DNA from: JASGDB01 sp049841315 | Lineage (GTDB): Bacteria; Bacteroidota; Bacteroidia; Flavobacteriales; Weeksellaceae | Assembly: GCA_049841315.1 (NCBI GenBank) | Contig: JASGDB010000151.1 | Coordinates: 1-7,310, forward strand | Reading direction: 5' to 3' | DNA: 7,310 nt | Shown: piece by piece, positions 1-5,254 of the stretch | How positions within the stretch are numbered: position 1 is the stretch's first letter | Layout of the letters: every line of letters begins with the position of its first letter | Translations under genes and position numbers: made by a program | The notes under the pieces: model-generated | Databases searched by the model: none | What the model saw: the letters and a program-made list of their open reading frames with translations, nothing else | What the model was told of the DNA's origin: nothing

Positions 1-36
1 CTGCCCTTTTGAGCGTATTTTTCACTTTTCATTCTC

Positions 37-54
37 GATTTATCCCGATAAATC
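37..54. repeat. Short perfect inverted repeat downstream of the surface-protein operon
   Basis: Two 8-base arms, GATTTATC and GATAAATC, are exactly reverse-complementary and separated by CC. They lie about 70 bp beyond the stop codon of the last minus-strand gene. No T-run follows on the minus strand, so this is not a classical intrinsic terminator. It could be an RNA 3'-end hairpin, a protein site or a copy of a dispersed repeat. The rest of positions 1-125 is AT-rich and shows no gene. A second weak pairing (ATTGC/GCAAT around 88-111) is also present but unconvincing. Confidence 0.45.
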
Positions 55-125
55 TTCGAACAAAAAGCAAAAAATCCATCTCAAAATTGCTATAAAAAAT
101 AATTGCAATAAAATTTAAACAGGCT

Positions 126-1871
126 CTAAAAAGTATTCTTGGTAAATGAAAAATTATCTTCAATAATTTTCCAGGAAGCGCCATTAGACTGCACCGTGAT
201 GGACGTAAGGTGCAACTGGTCATTGTAGTTGCTGTACTGTGCAATGGTATTCTGCATCGCTTTTTCATAGGTTGCGAAAGTGTATGAAGTTTCTTGCTCA
301 ATGACATTAATATTGGTTCCCGCCTCCATTACCTTTAATGTTGTCGGAGTATAATTACCAGCCGTCGCTGGTCCGGACAGATGTATGCTTGCAAATATTT
401 TGTAAATGCGACCGGCTCTTCCCGCTGCAGCCGGCAATGTAATGGTTTTGGACACATTCATATTTGAAGAAGCCACAAAGCGTATGGTATAATCATCATC
501 TGTTGCGGTATAATTATCGCTTACTTCTTTAAAAGGCATACTTACGGAACCACCTACCTGCAATTTGGAATTAGGCGTATTTTCACCAATACCAATTCCT
601 GTGTTTCCGGTCGTTACATCGTGCAGAAAACTCCAACCGCTTGATATACCGTATATTCCCATCAGATTTTGGGTGAAAGTACCGATAAAACTTCGTGCAG
701 CACTTGTAGGTCCGTCAAGCCACAAACCTGCCGTTGCACTCGCACTTTCGTTTCTTAACCTCATTCTTCCGGCAACATCCAGTGTATAGGCAGGATTGGT
801 ATTGTTTACGCCGATGCGTCCGGCTGTAGTAATCGCAGGACCGCCACCTGTATTATTTGCGTAAATAGTTCCGTAAGAACTTCCCTGACTTACCGCCCAA
901 ATGGCACGTTCGTTTACCGCATTGGTGCGAATTGCCGTTCCCAAACCATTCGTATTATCCACGAAAAGTCCATAAGTAGAATTGGAAGTTGTTACATTTA
1001 ATTTAGTGCCCGAACCCGGGTCTGCGCCGATACCTACTCCTCCTGTATTGGAATTGTAAATATTATTTCCGTTGGTTGTCCATTGAGAACTTCCTCCTCC
1101 TGTCGGGGTTTGCCACGTTGCGTTTCCGCTGGCATCGGAAGTCAGGACTTTTCCCGCTCCCGGTGTTCCGCTTGCGATTTTCAGATTTCCGTTGATTTCC
1201 GTTCCTCCTGTTCCTGTTTTCAATGCCAGTCCGGAGTTGCTGCTGAAATAACCGGCAACACCTGTATTGGAGAGTGCTTCGACACCATATCCGGAATTTG
1301 AACTCCCGTTAACGCCTGAATTTCCCGAACTCATTCCTCTTACACCGATACCCGAACCTGTTCCCCAGCCATTGATTGCGACAGCACCGTTAGCACCACT
1401 CTGATTGGTTATAGAAAAAGTGGTTGATGAGGAGTTTGAATCACCGCTATAAGGTAAAGTTAAACTTCCTCCCGACGATTTCGCATACATCGCATACGGA
1501 ACGCTCAACAGTTGCGAAGTTCCGGCAATCGTGTAATTGGTTCCGCCGTTTGGGTCGGTTTCGGTTTTCAGCCAGTAATTTCCCGATGACCAGTTAATCG
1601 AGGAAAAAGTTCCCGACAAAACGGTTCCGCCTCCGATTTCCAAAGCGAGCGAACCGTTTGCGTTGGTTGTTCCCGTTATTCTTTCGGAATACACCACCGT
1701 TCCTGATGATGACCCTTGCAGAATACTTGCCTTAACGGCGACATTCTGATTTTGCAGAATCTGCCCGGAAGCATTTCTGACAATGGCTTGATAACTCATT
1801 TTTTCGGGAGATTGTGCAAAAGCAAGGATTGCCCCGAAAAGTATTGCTGTGATTGATAATAACTTTTTCAT
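126..1871 (-). CDS. Secreted tail-fibre-like modular surface protein (larger paralog)
   Basis: The protein has 581 residues and starts at ATG 1871 with a clear Sec signal peptide (KK, hydrophobic stretch, cleavage near AFAQ, residues 17-20). Residues 24-131 form a conserved N-terminal module (MSYQAIVRNASG, SILQGS, TETDPNGGTNYTIAGTSQL, SVPYAMYAK) found before tail-fibre-like regions in many Flavobacteriia. The middle is rich in Gly, Ser, Thr and Asn. It has GIG/VG motifs near 172-212, a GKVLTSDASGNATW cassette at 240-253, and three repeats of the type GxxGIGxxxPxxxLxV near 277-293, 350-367 and 422-439. Residues 455-575 form a beta-rich end module (DDYTIRF, KTITLPAAAG, GRIYKI, SWKII) like those seen in fibre proteins. 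No S74 chaperone domain and no T9SS sorting domain are visible. It is the last gene of the three-gene unit, 21 bp after its paralog. A role in surface display or adhesion is inferred; the ligand is unknown. Confidence 0.88.
   Translation of the reverse strand: MKKLLSITAILFGAILAFAQSPEKMSYQAIVRNASGQILQNQNVAVKASILQGSSSGTVVYSERITGTTNANGSLALEIGGGTVLSGTFSSINWSSGNYWLKTETDPNGGTNYTIAGTSQLLSVPYAMYAKSSGGSLTLPYSGDSNSSSTTFSITNQSGANGAVAINGWGTGSGIGVRGMSSGNSGVNGSSNSGYGVEALSNTGVAGYFSSNSGLALKTGTGGTEINGNLKIASGTPGAGKVLTSDASGNATWQTPTGGGSSQWTTNGNNIYNSNTGGVGIGADPGSGTKLNVTTSNSTYGLFVDNTNGLGTAIRTNAVNERAIWAVSQGSSYGTIYANNTGGGPAITTAGRIGVNNTNPAYTLDVAGRMRLRNESASATAGLWLDGPTSAARSFIGTFTQNLMGIYGISSGWSFLHDVTTGNTGIGIGENTPNSKLQVGGSVSMPFKEVSDNYTATDDDYTIRFVASSNMNVSKTITLPAAAGRAGRIYKIFASIHLSGPATAGNYTPTTLKVMEAGTNINVIEQETSYTFATYEKAMQNTIAQYSNYNDQLHLTSITVQSNGASWKIIEDNFSFTKNTF
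1131..1155 (-). repeat. 25-bp DNA segment shared with 2346-2370 (GKVLTSD cassette)
   Basis: The plus-strand stretch from GGCATCGGAAG to CTTTTCCC is identical to positions 2346-2370 in the neighbouring paralog. It encodes the GKVLTSD part of a GKVLTSDAxGNATWQT cassette. In this protein the cassette lies in the middle (residues 240-255). In the paralog it lies just before the C-terminal domain (residues 264-278). It marks a shared module boundary. Confidence 0.8.
1483..1583 (-). repeat. Paralogous 101-bp segment, copy A
   Basis: Ungapped alignment with 2767-2867 gives 95 identical bases out of 101 by hand count. It encodes the end of the conserved N-terminal module (from NYWLKTETDPNGG to SVPYAMYA). 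Identity drops quickly on the C-terminal coding side. This fits tandem duplication followed by replacement of the distal modules, or gene conversion that keeps the N-terminal module alike. Confidence 0.85.
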
Positions 1872-1892
1872 TGTTTTAATGTTTAATAATTT

Positions 1893-3155
1893 TTATTCGG
1901 AAATATAATTGCCGGTAACATTGATTCTTTGGAACGATGTCGGAGCATCCACACTACTAACCTTGATATACAAATCTTTAGGAGCTGTAACATAATAATC
2001 AAAACCATTACTAAAAGAAGCAATTCCAACAATATAAGGAACGGTGTTTGAGCTAATAATTTCAGTATCACTTTCTTTTACTACTATGTTAGTATAACTA
2101 ATATCGTTTGTTGATGAACTGTAACTCGTTGCATTAAAATCAAAATGGTATAATCCGCTTTTTTGAAAGGATATCTTGATGCTTAAACCACCACTGTATG
2201 AATTATAGTTGGTGGCAGTTACCAGATTAGATGTATTATAACGCTCTGTTAAAGTATAGGTAGAACCACTTCCTTCTAATCTGCACGAAAACCTGATATT
2301 TTCGGAATACGGCATTTTCATTGTCTGCCAGGTTGCATTTCCGCCGGCATCGGAAGTCAGGACTTTTCCCTCGCCTGCACCGTTGGTCATTTGGAAATTG
2401 GTGGTTCTGGTTTTTCCGTTTACGTCCAATTTTTCGGTAGGAGTAGTAGTTCCTATACCGAGATTACCGGTTGTTTTTTGCAGGGTCATTTGTGCATTTC
2501 CGTTGTTGGTTGCAAATCTCAAATCGTGGTCGGAACTGGTTTGCACATAAGCAGAACCCGAGTTTGTCCAAAATCCTATTTTTACCGCTCCGTCCTCGGA
2601 TTGCTGGATAATTCCTTCTCCACCGGTTTTGGCAACGGTTAGCGGGAAAGCGGGGGTCGTTGTCCCGATTCCTACATTTCCGGAATTGGCATTATAAATA
2701 TCGTCTCCGATAGCCGTCCATTCTGATGTGGAAACACCGCCCGGAACGCTGTTTCCTGCGTTTTTTGCATACATCGCATAAGGAACGCTCAACAGTTGAG
2801 AGGTTCCGGCAATTGTGTAATTCGTTCCGCCGTTCGGGTCGGTTTCGGTTTTCAGCCAGTAATTTCCAAAAGCCCATTCTATCGTCCCGAAATTTCCCGA
2901 CAAAACCGTCCCGCTTCCGATTTCGGTCGCCAAAAGTCCGGCGGAATTGGTCGTTCCGGTCAATCGTTCGGAGTAAACAACCGTTCCCGAATCCGAACCT
3001 TGCAAGATGCTTACTTTTACGGCGACATTCTGATTTTGCAGAACATCTCCCGAGGCATTTTTGATGACCGCCTGATAACTCATTTTCTGGGGAACTTGCG
3101 CAAAAGCGAGGATTGTTCCGAGAAATAAAATGGCGATTGCTATTATTCTTTTCAT
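1893..3155 (-). CDS. Secreted tail-fibre-like modular surface protein (smaller paralog)
   Basis: The protein has 420 residues. The ATG at 3155 is preferred over an in-frame GTG at 3158, which would add one residue. The signal peptide MKRIIAIAILFLGTILAFAQ ends near residue 20. Residues 24-131 are the same N-terminal module as in the downstream paralog (MSYQAVIKNASG, SILQGS, TETDPNGG, SVPYAMYAK). Residues 144-250 carry two GNVGIGTTTPAFPLTV-type units (159-174 and 230-245). Residues 262-278 carry a GEGKVLTSDAGGNATWQ cassette. The last ~138 residues (from MPYSENIRFSC) form a different beta-rich domain with FQKSGLYHFDFNATSY and YYVTAPKDLYIKVSS and a final NVTGNYISE. Its strand pattern recalls C1q/TNF-like jelly rolls, but this is only a guess. 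No T9SS sorting domain is seen. It lies 5 bp after the sorting-domain gene and is almost certainly cotranscribed. Surface or adhesion function is inferred. Confidence 0.88.
   Translation of the reverse strand: MKRIIAIAILFLGTILAFAQVPQKMSYQAVIKNASGDVLQNQNVAVKVSILQGSDSGTVVYSERLTGTTNSAGLLATEIGSGTVLSGNFGTIEWAFGNYWLKTETDPNGGTNYTIAGTSQLLSVPYAMYAKNAGNSVPGGVSTSEWTAIGDDIYNANSGNVGIGTTTPAFPLTVAKTGGEGIIQQSEDGAVKIGFWTNSGSAYVQTSSDHDLRFATNNGNAQMTLQKTTGNLGIGTTTPTEKLDVNGKTRTTNFQMTNGAGEGKVLTSDAGGNATWQTMKMPYSENIRFSCRLEGSGSTYTLTERYNTSNLVTATNYNSYSGGLSIKISFQKSGLYHFDFNATSYSSSTNDISYTNIVVKESDTEIISSNTVPYIVGIASFSNGFDYYVTAPKDLYIKVSSVDAPTSFQRINVTGNYISE
2346..2370 (-). repeat. 25-bp DNA segment shared with 1131-1155
   Basis: This is the second copy of the GKVLTSD-coding segment, identical over 25 bp to the one in the larger paralog. 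Here it is followed, 12 codons after GKVL, by the unique C-terminal domain. Confidence 0.8.
2767..2867 (-). repeat. Paralogous 101-bp segment, copy B
   Basis: This is the partner of 1483-1583, with six mismatches in 101 bases. Several of the differences are silent third-position changes, which suggests that the protein module is under selection or that recent exchange has occurred. Confidence 0.85.
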
Positions 3156-3160
3156 CACTA

Positions 3161-3631
3161 TTATTTTTTAATAATTTTAAAAGTTTTTACATTTTTATCA
3201 TCTTCGACAATTTTGATGATATAGATGGATTGCGGAAGCGTTCTCATATCCAGTTCGTTTTTCTTCTGGTTCAGGTTTCCTTGTTTGACGAGTTTTCCCT
3301 GAGCATCAAAAAGTTGGTAAGAAGAATTTCCTGCCGCTTCTTTCCCGAAGTCCACATACAGCAAATCCTGAACGGGATTGGGGTAAAGCAGTATTTCTTT
3401 TTTCTCCGCCGAAACATCATCGGTTGCCAGAGTAAAAATCTCGTAAGGCTGCTGAACGCCCTGATTCACAGAACCTGCGGAAGAACTGTAACTGTTATAA
3501 GCCATCTGTCCGACTGTGTAAGACGAACTTCCGCCGCTTCCCGTTGCGTTTCCGCCCGAAGCGGAAATTGCCTGTTGTGCCTGAATCTGACCAATCCATA
3601 CGGTCATTAGTGTTATGATTATTTTTTTCAT
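3161..3631 (-). CDS. Small secreted protein with T9SS type A sorting domain
   Basis: The protein has 156 residues from ATG 3631. The reading frame is open a further 17 codons upstream, but only this ATG places a signal peptide (MKKIIITLMTVWIGQIQA) at the N-terminus. Residues 20-65 hold a Gly/Ser-rich stretch (ISASGGNATGSGGSSSYTVG, then SVNQGVQQPYEI) that I recognise as a recurrent flavobacterial family. Residues 79-156 are a T9SS type A C-terminal sorting domain: ILLYPNPVQDLLYVDF, YQLFDAQGKLVKQG, then IYIIKIVEDDKNVKTFKIIKK. Such domains route proteins through the type IX secretion system to the cell surface or medium. It is the first gene of the three-gene unit and the only one with this signal, so it may present or partner the two fibre-like proteins (inference). 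Its upstream region carries the putative LytTR repeats. Confidence 0.9.
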   Translation of the reverse strand: MKKIIITLMTVWIGQIQAQQAISASGGNATGSGGSSSYTVGQMAYNSYSSSAGSVNQGVQQPYEIFTLATDDVSAEKKEILLYPNPVQDLLYVDFGKEAAGNSSYQLFDAQGKLVKQGNLNQKKNELDMRTLPQSIYIIKIVEDDKNVKTFKIIKK

Positions 3632-3684
3632 AATAAAAATTTTTGACGAAGTTATACAGAGCAACTTTCCGAAAAAACACAAAA

Positions 3685-3717
3685 TAGACGAACGACATTT
3701 TTAATAGACGGATGACA
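3685..3717. promoter_or_regulatory. Tandem direct repeats, putative LytTR operator (cluster A)
   Basis: TAGACGAACGACA (3685-3697) and TAGACGGATGACA (3705-3717) match at 11 of 13 bases and start exactly 20 bp apart, about two helical turns. On the minus strand the first reads TGTCGTTCGTCTA. Its CGTTCGTC core resembles the AlgR-type LytTR binding sequence. The pair lies 54-86 bp upstream of the sorting-domain gene. A weak -7-like TATTTTG (minus strand, 3686-3680) abuts it, and an alternative TAACTTCG lies at 3654-3647; neither has a good -33 TTG, which would fit an activator-dependent promoter. Because the region is divergent, the repeats could instead act on the toxin promoter at 3728-3756. 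Confidence 0.55.
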
Positions 3718-3727
3718 GATTTTATAG

Positions 3728-3756
3728 TTGCCAAACCTATATAATCCTTACTTTTG
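3728..3756 (+). promoter_or_regulatory. Bacteroidota-type promoter for the toxin-antitoxin pair
   Basis: TTG at 3728-3730 and TACTTTTG at 3749-3756 match the Bacteroidota -33 (TTG) and -7 (TAnnTTTG) elements, with an 18-base spacer. The expected start of transcription is near 3762, leaving a leader of about 80 bases. That leader contains short repeats: CAAATT/AATTTG around 3765-3778, GATTGAA...ATCAGG (3781-3796) followed by GATTGAATCAGG (3797-3808), and AATTAA/TTAATT around 3812-3825. Confidence 0.6.
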
Positions 3757-3836
3757 TTTCACGGCAAATTGAAATTTGATGATTGAAAATATCAGGGATT
3801 GAATCAGGTGGAATTAATTTTAATTTCCTAAATTTA

Positions 3837-3851
3837 CTTTGTGAAACAAAG
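3837..3851 (+). repeat. Palindrome across the toxin start codon
   Basis: CTTTGT (3837-3842) and ACAAAG (3846-3851) are perfect inverted arms around GAA, and the GTG start codon (3841-3843) lies inside. It could be an autoregulatory operator for the toxin-antitoxin pair or a weak hairpin limiting toxin translation. At six base pairs, chance is possible. Confidence 0.35.
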
Positions 3852-4305
3852 ATTATACATAGATACTTCTGTTTTTGGCGGACACTACGATGTGGAATTT
3901 GCACAATTTACTATTCCTTTGTTTGAAAGACTGAAAAATGGAGAATTTACCACACTTTTTTCAACCGTAACGCAAGACGAACTTGAAAACGCTCCGAAAA
4001 ATGTAAGAGAATTAGTACAGCATTTAAAAATTGAGAACACCGAATTTTTGGAAGCAACAGATGAAGCCGTAGATTTGGCAACGGAATATATTGCGGAAAA
4101 AGTTGTAGGGCAAACAAGTTTTGCCGACTGTTTGCACATTGCAATCGCAACGATTAACAGAGCAGATTTTTTGATAAGTTGGAATTTTAAACACATTGTA
4201 AATGTAGAAAGAATCAGAGGTTACAATGCTATTAACATTAAAAATGGCTACAAACAATTAGAAATACGTTCACCAAGAGATTTTGTAAAATATGAAGACG
4301 ACTGA
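3841..4305 (+). CDS. PIN-domain protein, probable type II toxin ribonuclease
   Basis: The protein has 154 residues with a GTG start. This start puts the PIN core right at the N-terminus, as is usual. Visible PIN features are LYIDTSVFGG with acidic D8, an acidic site at TQDELENAP (E47/E49), SFADCLHIAIA with D96, and ADFLISWNFKHIVN with D109 and N115. PIN proteins of this type are Mg2+-dependent ribonucleases that cut RNA and are often held inactive by a cognate antitoxin. The gene overlaps a 50-codon downstream gene by 14 bp, the arrangement expected of a cotranscribed and translationally coupled toxin-antitoxin pair, with the toxin first. A VapC-like role is likely, but the RNA target is unknown. 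The gene sits between the surface operon and the two-component genes with no evident functional link to either, so it may have been inserted there. Confidence 0.85.
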   Translation: MKQRLYIDTSVFGGHYDVEFAQFTIPLFERLKNGEFTTLFSTVTQDELENAPKNVRELVQHLKIENTEFLEATDEAVDLATEYIAEKVVGQTSFADCLHIAIATINRADFLISWNFKHIVNVERIRGYNAINIKNGYKQLEIRSPRDFVKYEDD

Positions 4306-4444
4306 AAAACAATTTGACGCTGTAAAATATATGCGTGAGCAAAGAGAAAAATTAAGCGATAAATTATCTAAAATGACAAAAACAGAAATTGTCGAATATT
4401 TTAGAAAGAAGAAACTTGAGTCGAAAGTAAAGCCTTGTGCATAA
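4292..4444 (+). CDS. Small antitoxin-like protein paired with the PIN toxin
   Basis: ATG 4292 opens a 50-codon frame ending at TAA 4442-4444, overlapping the end of the toxin gene by 14 bp in another frame. The product is highly charged and predicted helical: FDAVKYMREQREKLSDKL, then SKMTKTEIVEYFRKKKLES. The pattern of a V/I-x-x-MREQR helix, a short linker, and a helix with EY-F-RKK resembles small proteins encoded beside PIN toxins in Bacteroidota and Cyanobacteria, in which the helical chain wraps the toxin. I see no DNA-binding fold such as ribbon-helix-helix or AbrB, so DNA autoregulation is uncertain. The case for a real gene rests on the overlap, the charge pattern and the toxin neighbour. 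Function is inferred. Confidence 0.72.
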   Translation: MKTTEKQFDAVKYMREQREKLSDKLSKMTKTEIVEYFRKKKLESKVKPCA

Positions 4445-4472
4445 CAATAAACACACTCATTTTTGTTGGTTC

Positions 4473-4505
4473 TCAACGAATAACGTTATTAACAGACGAA
4501 CGTCA
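4473..4505. promoter_or_regulatory. Putative LytTR operator upstream of the response regulator gene (cluster B)
   Basis: CAGACGAACGTCA (4493-4505) matches the cluster A repeat TAGACGAACGACA at 11 of 13 bases. On the minus strand it reads TGACGTTCGTCTG, close to the AlgR/LytTR core. Exactly 20 bp upstream a degenerate partner, TCAACGAATAACG (4473-4485), keeps ACGAA in register (4476-4480 versus 4496-4500). A perfect 12-bp palindrome, AATAACGTTATT (4479-4490), lies between and partly overlaps the weak box. The clear box ends 16 bp before the -7 element of the regulator gene and would cover its -33 region, which suggests autoregulation. Confidence 0.55.
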
Positions 4506-4521
4506 TATCAATAATTATTTC

Positions 4522-4529
4522 TAAATTTG
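4522..4529 (+). promoter_or_regulatory. -7 promoter element for the two-component operon
   Basis: TAAATTTG fits the Bacteroidota TAnnTTTG element exactly and lies 20 bases before the ATG of the response regulator gene. No TTG is found at the expected -33 position. The putative LytTR box occupies that place instead, which would fit regulator-dependent activation. The predicted leader would be only about 15 bases. Confidence 0.5.
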
Positions 4530-4549
4530 AGACACGGAAAAGAAAGCCG

Positions 4550-5254
4550 ATGAAAATTCTAAACTGTATTATTGCAGACGACGACGAGATAGACCGGCTT
4601 ACTGTGCAGTCATTCGTCCGAAAATTCCCGAATCTCCATATTCTGGGAGTTTGTTCTGATGCAGACGAAGCGTTGGAAATCATTGAAAACAATACGGTTG
4701 ATATTTTGTTTCTGGATATTGATATGCCTGATTTTTCGGGTGTGGAACTGCGGAAAAAGGCAAATCACGTTCCCTGTTGTATTTTTATCACTTCCCATCC
4801 GGAATTTGCGGTGGAAAGTTTTGAACTGGAAACCTTGGATTTTATTGTAAAACCTTTGAAACCCGACCGTTTTGAACAAACCGTAAAACGCATTGAAGAT
4901 TTTTTTGAAATCCGCGAAAAAGCCCACCTTTTTGAATCCAGCATCGGCGGCGATGTGATTTATATCAAAGAAGGACACGAACAAATCAAAGTAAAAATGC
5001 ACGAAATACTGTATCTGGAAGCATTAAAGGATTACACCAAAATCGTAACGCCGAGAAGAAAACATTGTGTTCTTACCAGCATCGGAAATCTGCTGAAAGA
5101 GGAACAGTTCCGGTCCTTTATCCGCATACATCGAAGTTTTGCCGTTCAGAAAAATTTTATCGAAAAAAAATTGCCGTCGGAAATTCTCCTCAACAACGGA
5201 ACGGCGATTCCGATTGGAAGAAGTTACAGAAACAGTTTAGATTTTTTGGTATGA
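4550..5254 (+). CDS. LytTR-family response regulator
   Basis: The protein has 234 residues. The receiver domain (about 1-120) has the acidic pocket DDDE (10-13), phosphoacceptor D56 in LFLDIDMP, T81 in FITSH and K101 in VKP, all the residues expected for phosphorylation. The C-terminal LytTR DNA-binding domain (about 135-234) shows IYIKEGHEQIKV, ILYLEALKDYTKI, FIRIHRSFAVQKNFI and IPIGRSYR. LytTR proteins bind paired ~9-bp direct repeats about two helical turns apart, and such repeats lie upstream of this gene and of the divergent-side surface operon. The stop codon overlaps the start of the kinase gene (ATGA), so the two are translationally coupled and this regulator is the evident partner of that kinase. 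The fold assignment is firm; the target genes are inferred. Confidence 0.95.
   Translation: MKILNCIIADDDEIDRLTVQSFVRKFPNLHILGVCSDADEALEIIENNTVDILFLDIDMPDFSGVELRKKANHVPCCIFITSHPEFAVESFELETLDFIVKPLKPDRFEQTVKRIEDFFEIREKAHLFESSIGGDVIYIKEGHEQIKVKMHEILYLEALKDYTKIVTPRRKHCVLTSIGNLLKEEQFRSFIRIHRSFAVQKNFIEKKLPSEILLNNGTAIPIGRSYRNSLDFLV

Noticed and set aside
903..915. CGTTCG-containing stretch inside the larger fibre gene, similar to the operator core
   Set aside because: It is a single partial match in coding DNA with no partner 20 bp away; judged a chance hit.
2726..3128. Plus-strand open frames antisense to the smaller paralog
   Set aside because: They are Arg/Ser/Phe-rich products of the complementary strand, without domain, promoter or family resemblance; they are shadows of the real gene.
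126..3155. CRISPR-like or simple tandem DNA repeats in the fibre genes
   Set aside because: The repetition is at the protein-motif level (GIGTTTP-type units) and between paralogs; no regularly spaced identical DNA repeats are present.
3156..3158. GTG start one codon before the ATG of the 420-residue protein
   Set aside because: The adjacent ATG at 3155 is the usual choice, and the difference is a single residue.
3632..3682. A 17-codon upstream extension of the sorting-domain gene
   Set aside because: It would bury the signal peptide at residue 18; the internal ATG at 3631 fits a secreted protein.
4465..4477. GTTG/CAAC hairpin after the antitoxin gene as a terminator
   Set aside because: The stem is only four base pairs with no following T-run.
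5065..5250. A 62-codon upstream extension of the kinase reading frame
   Set aside because: It lies entirely inside the response regulator gene and has no signal peptide at its start. The ATG at 5251 gives a signal peptide and the classic ATGA overlap.
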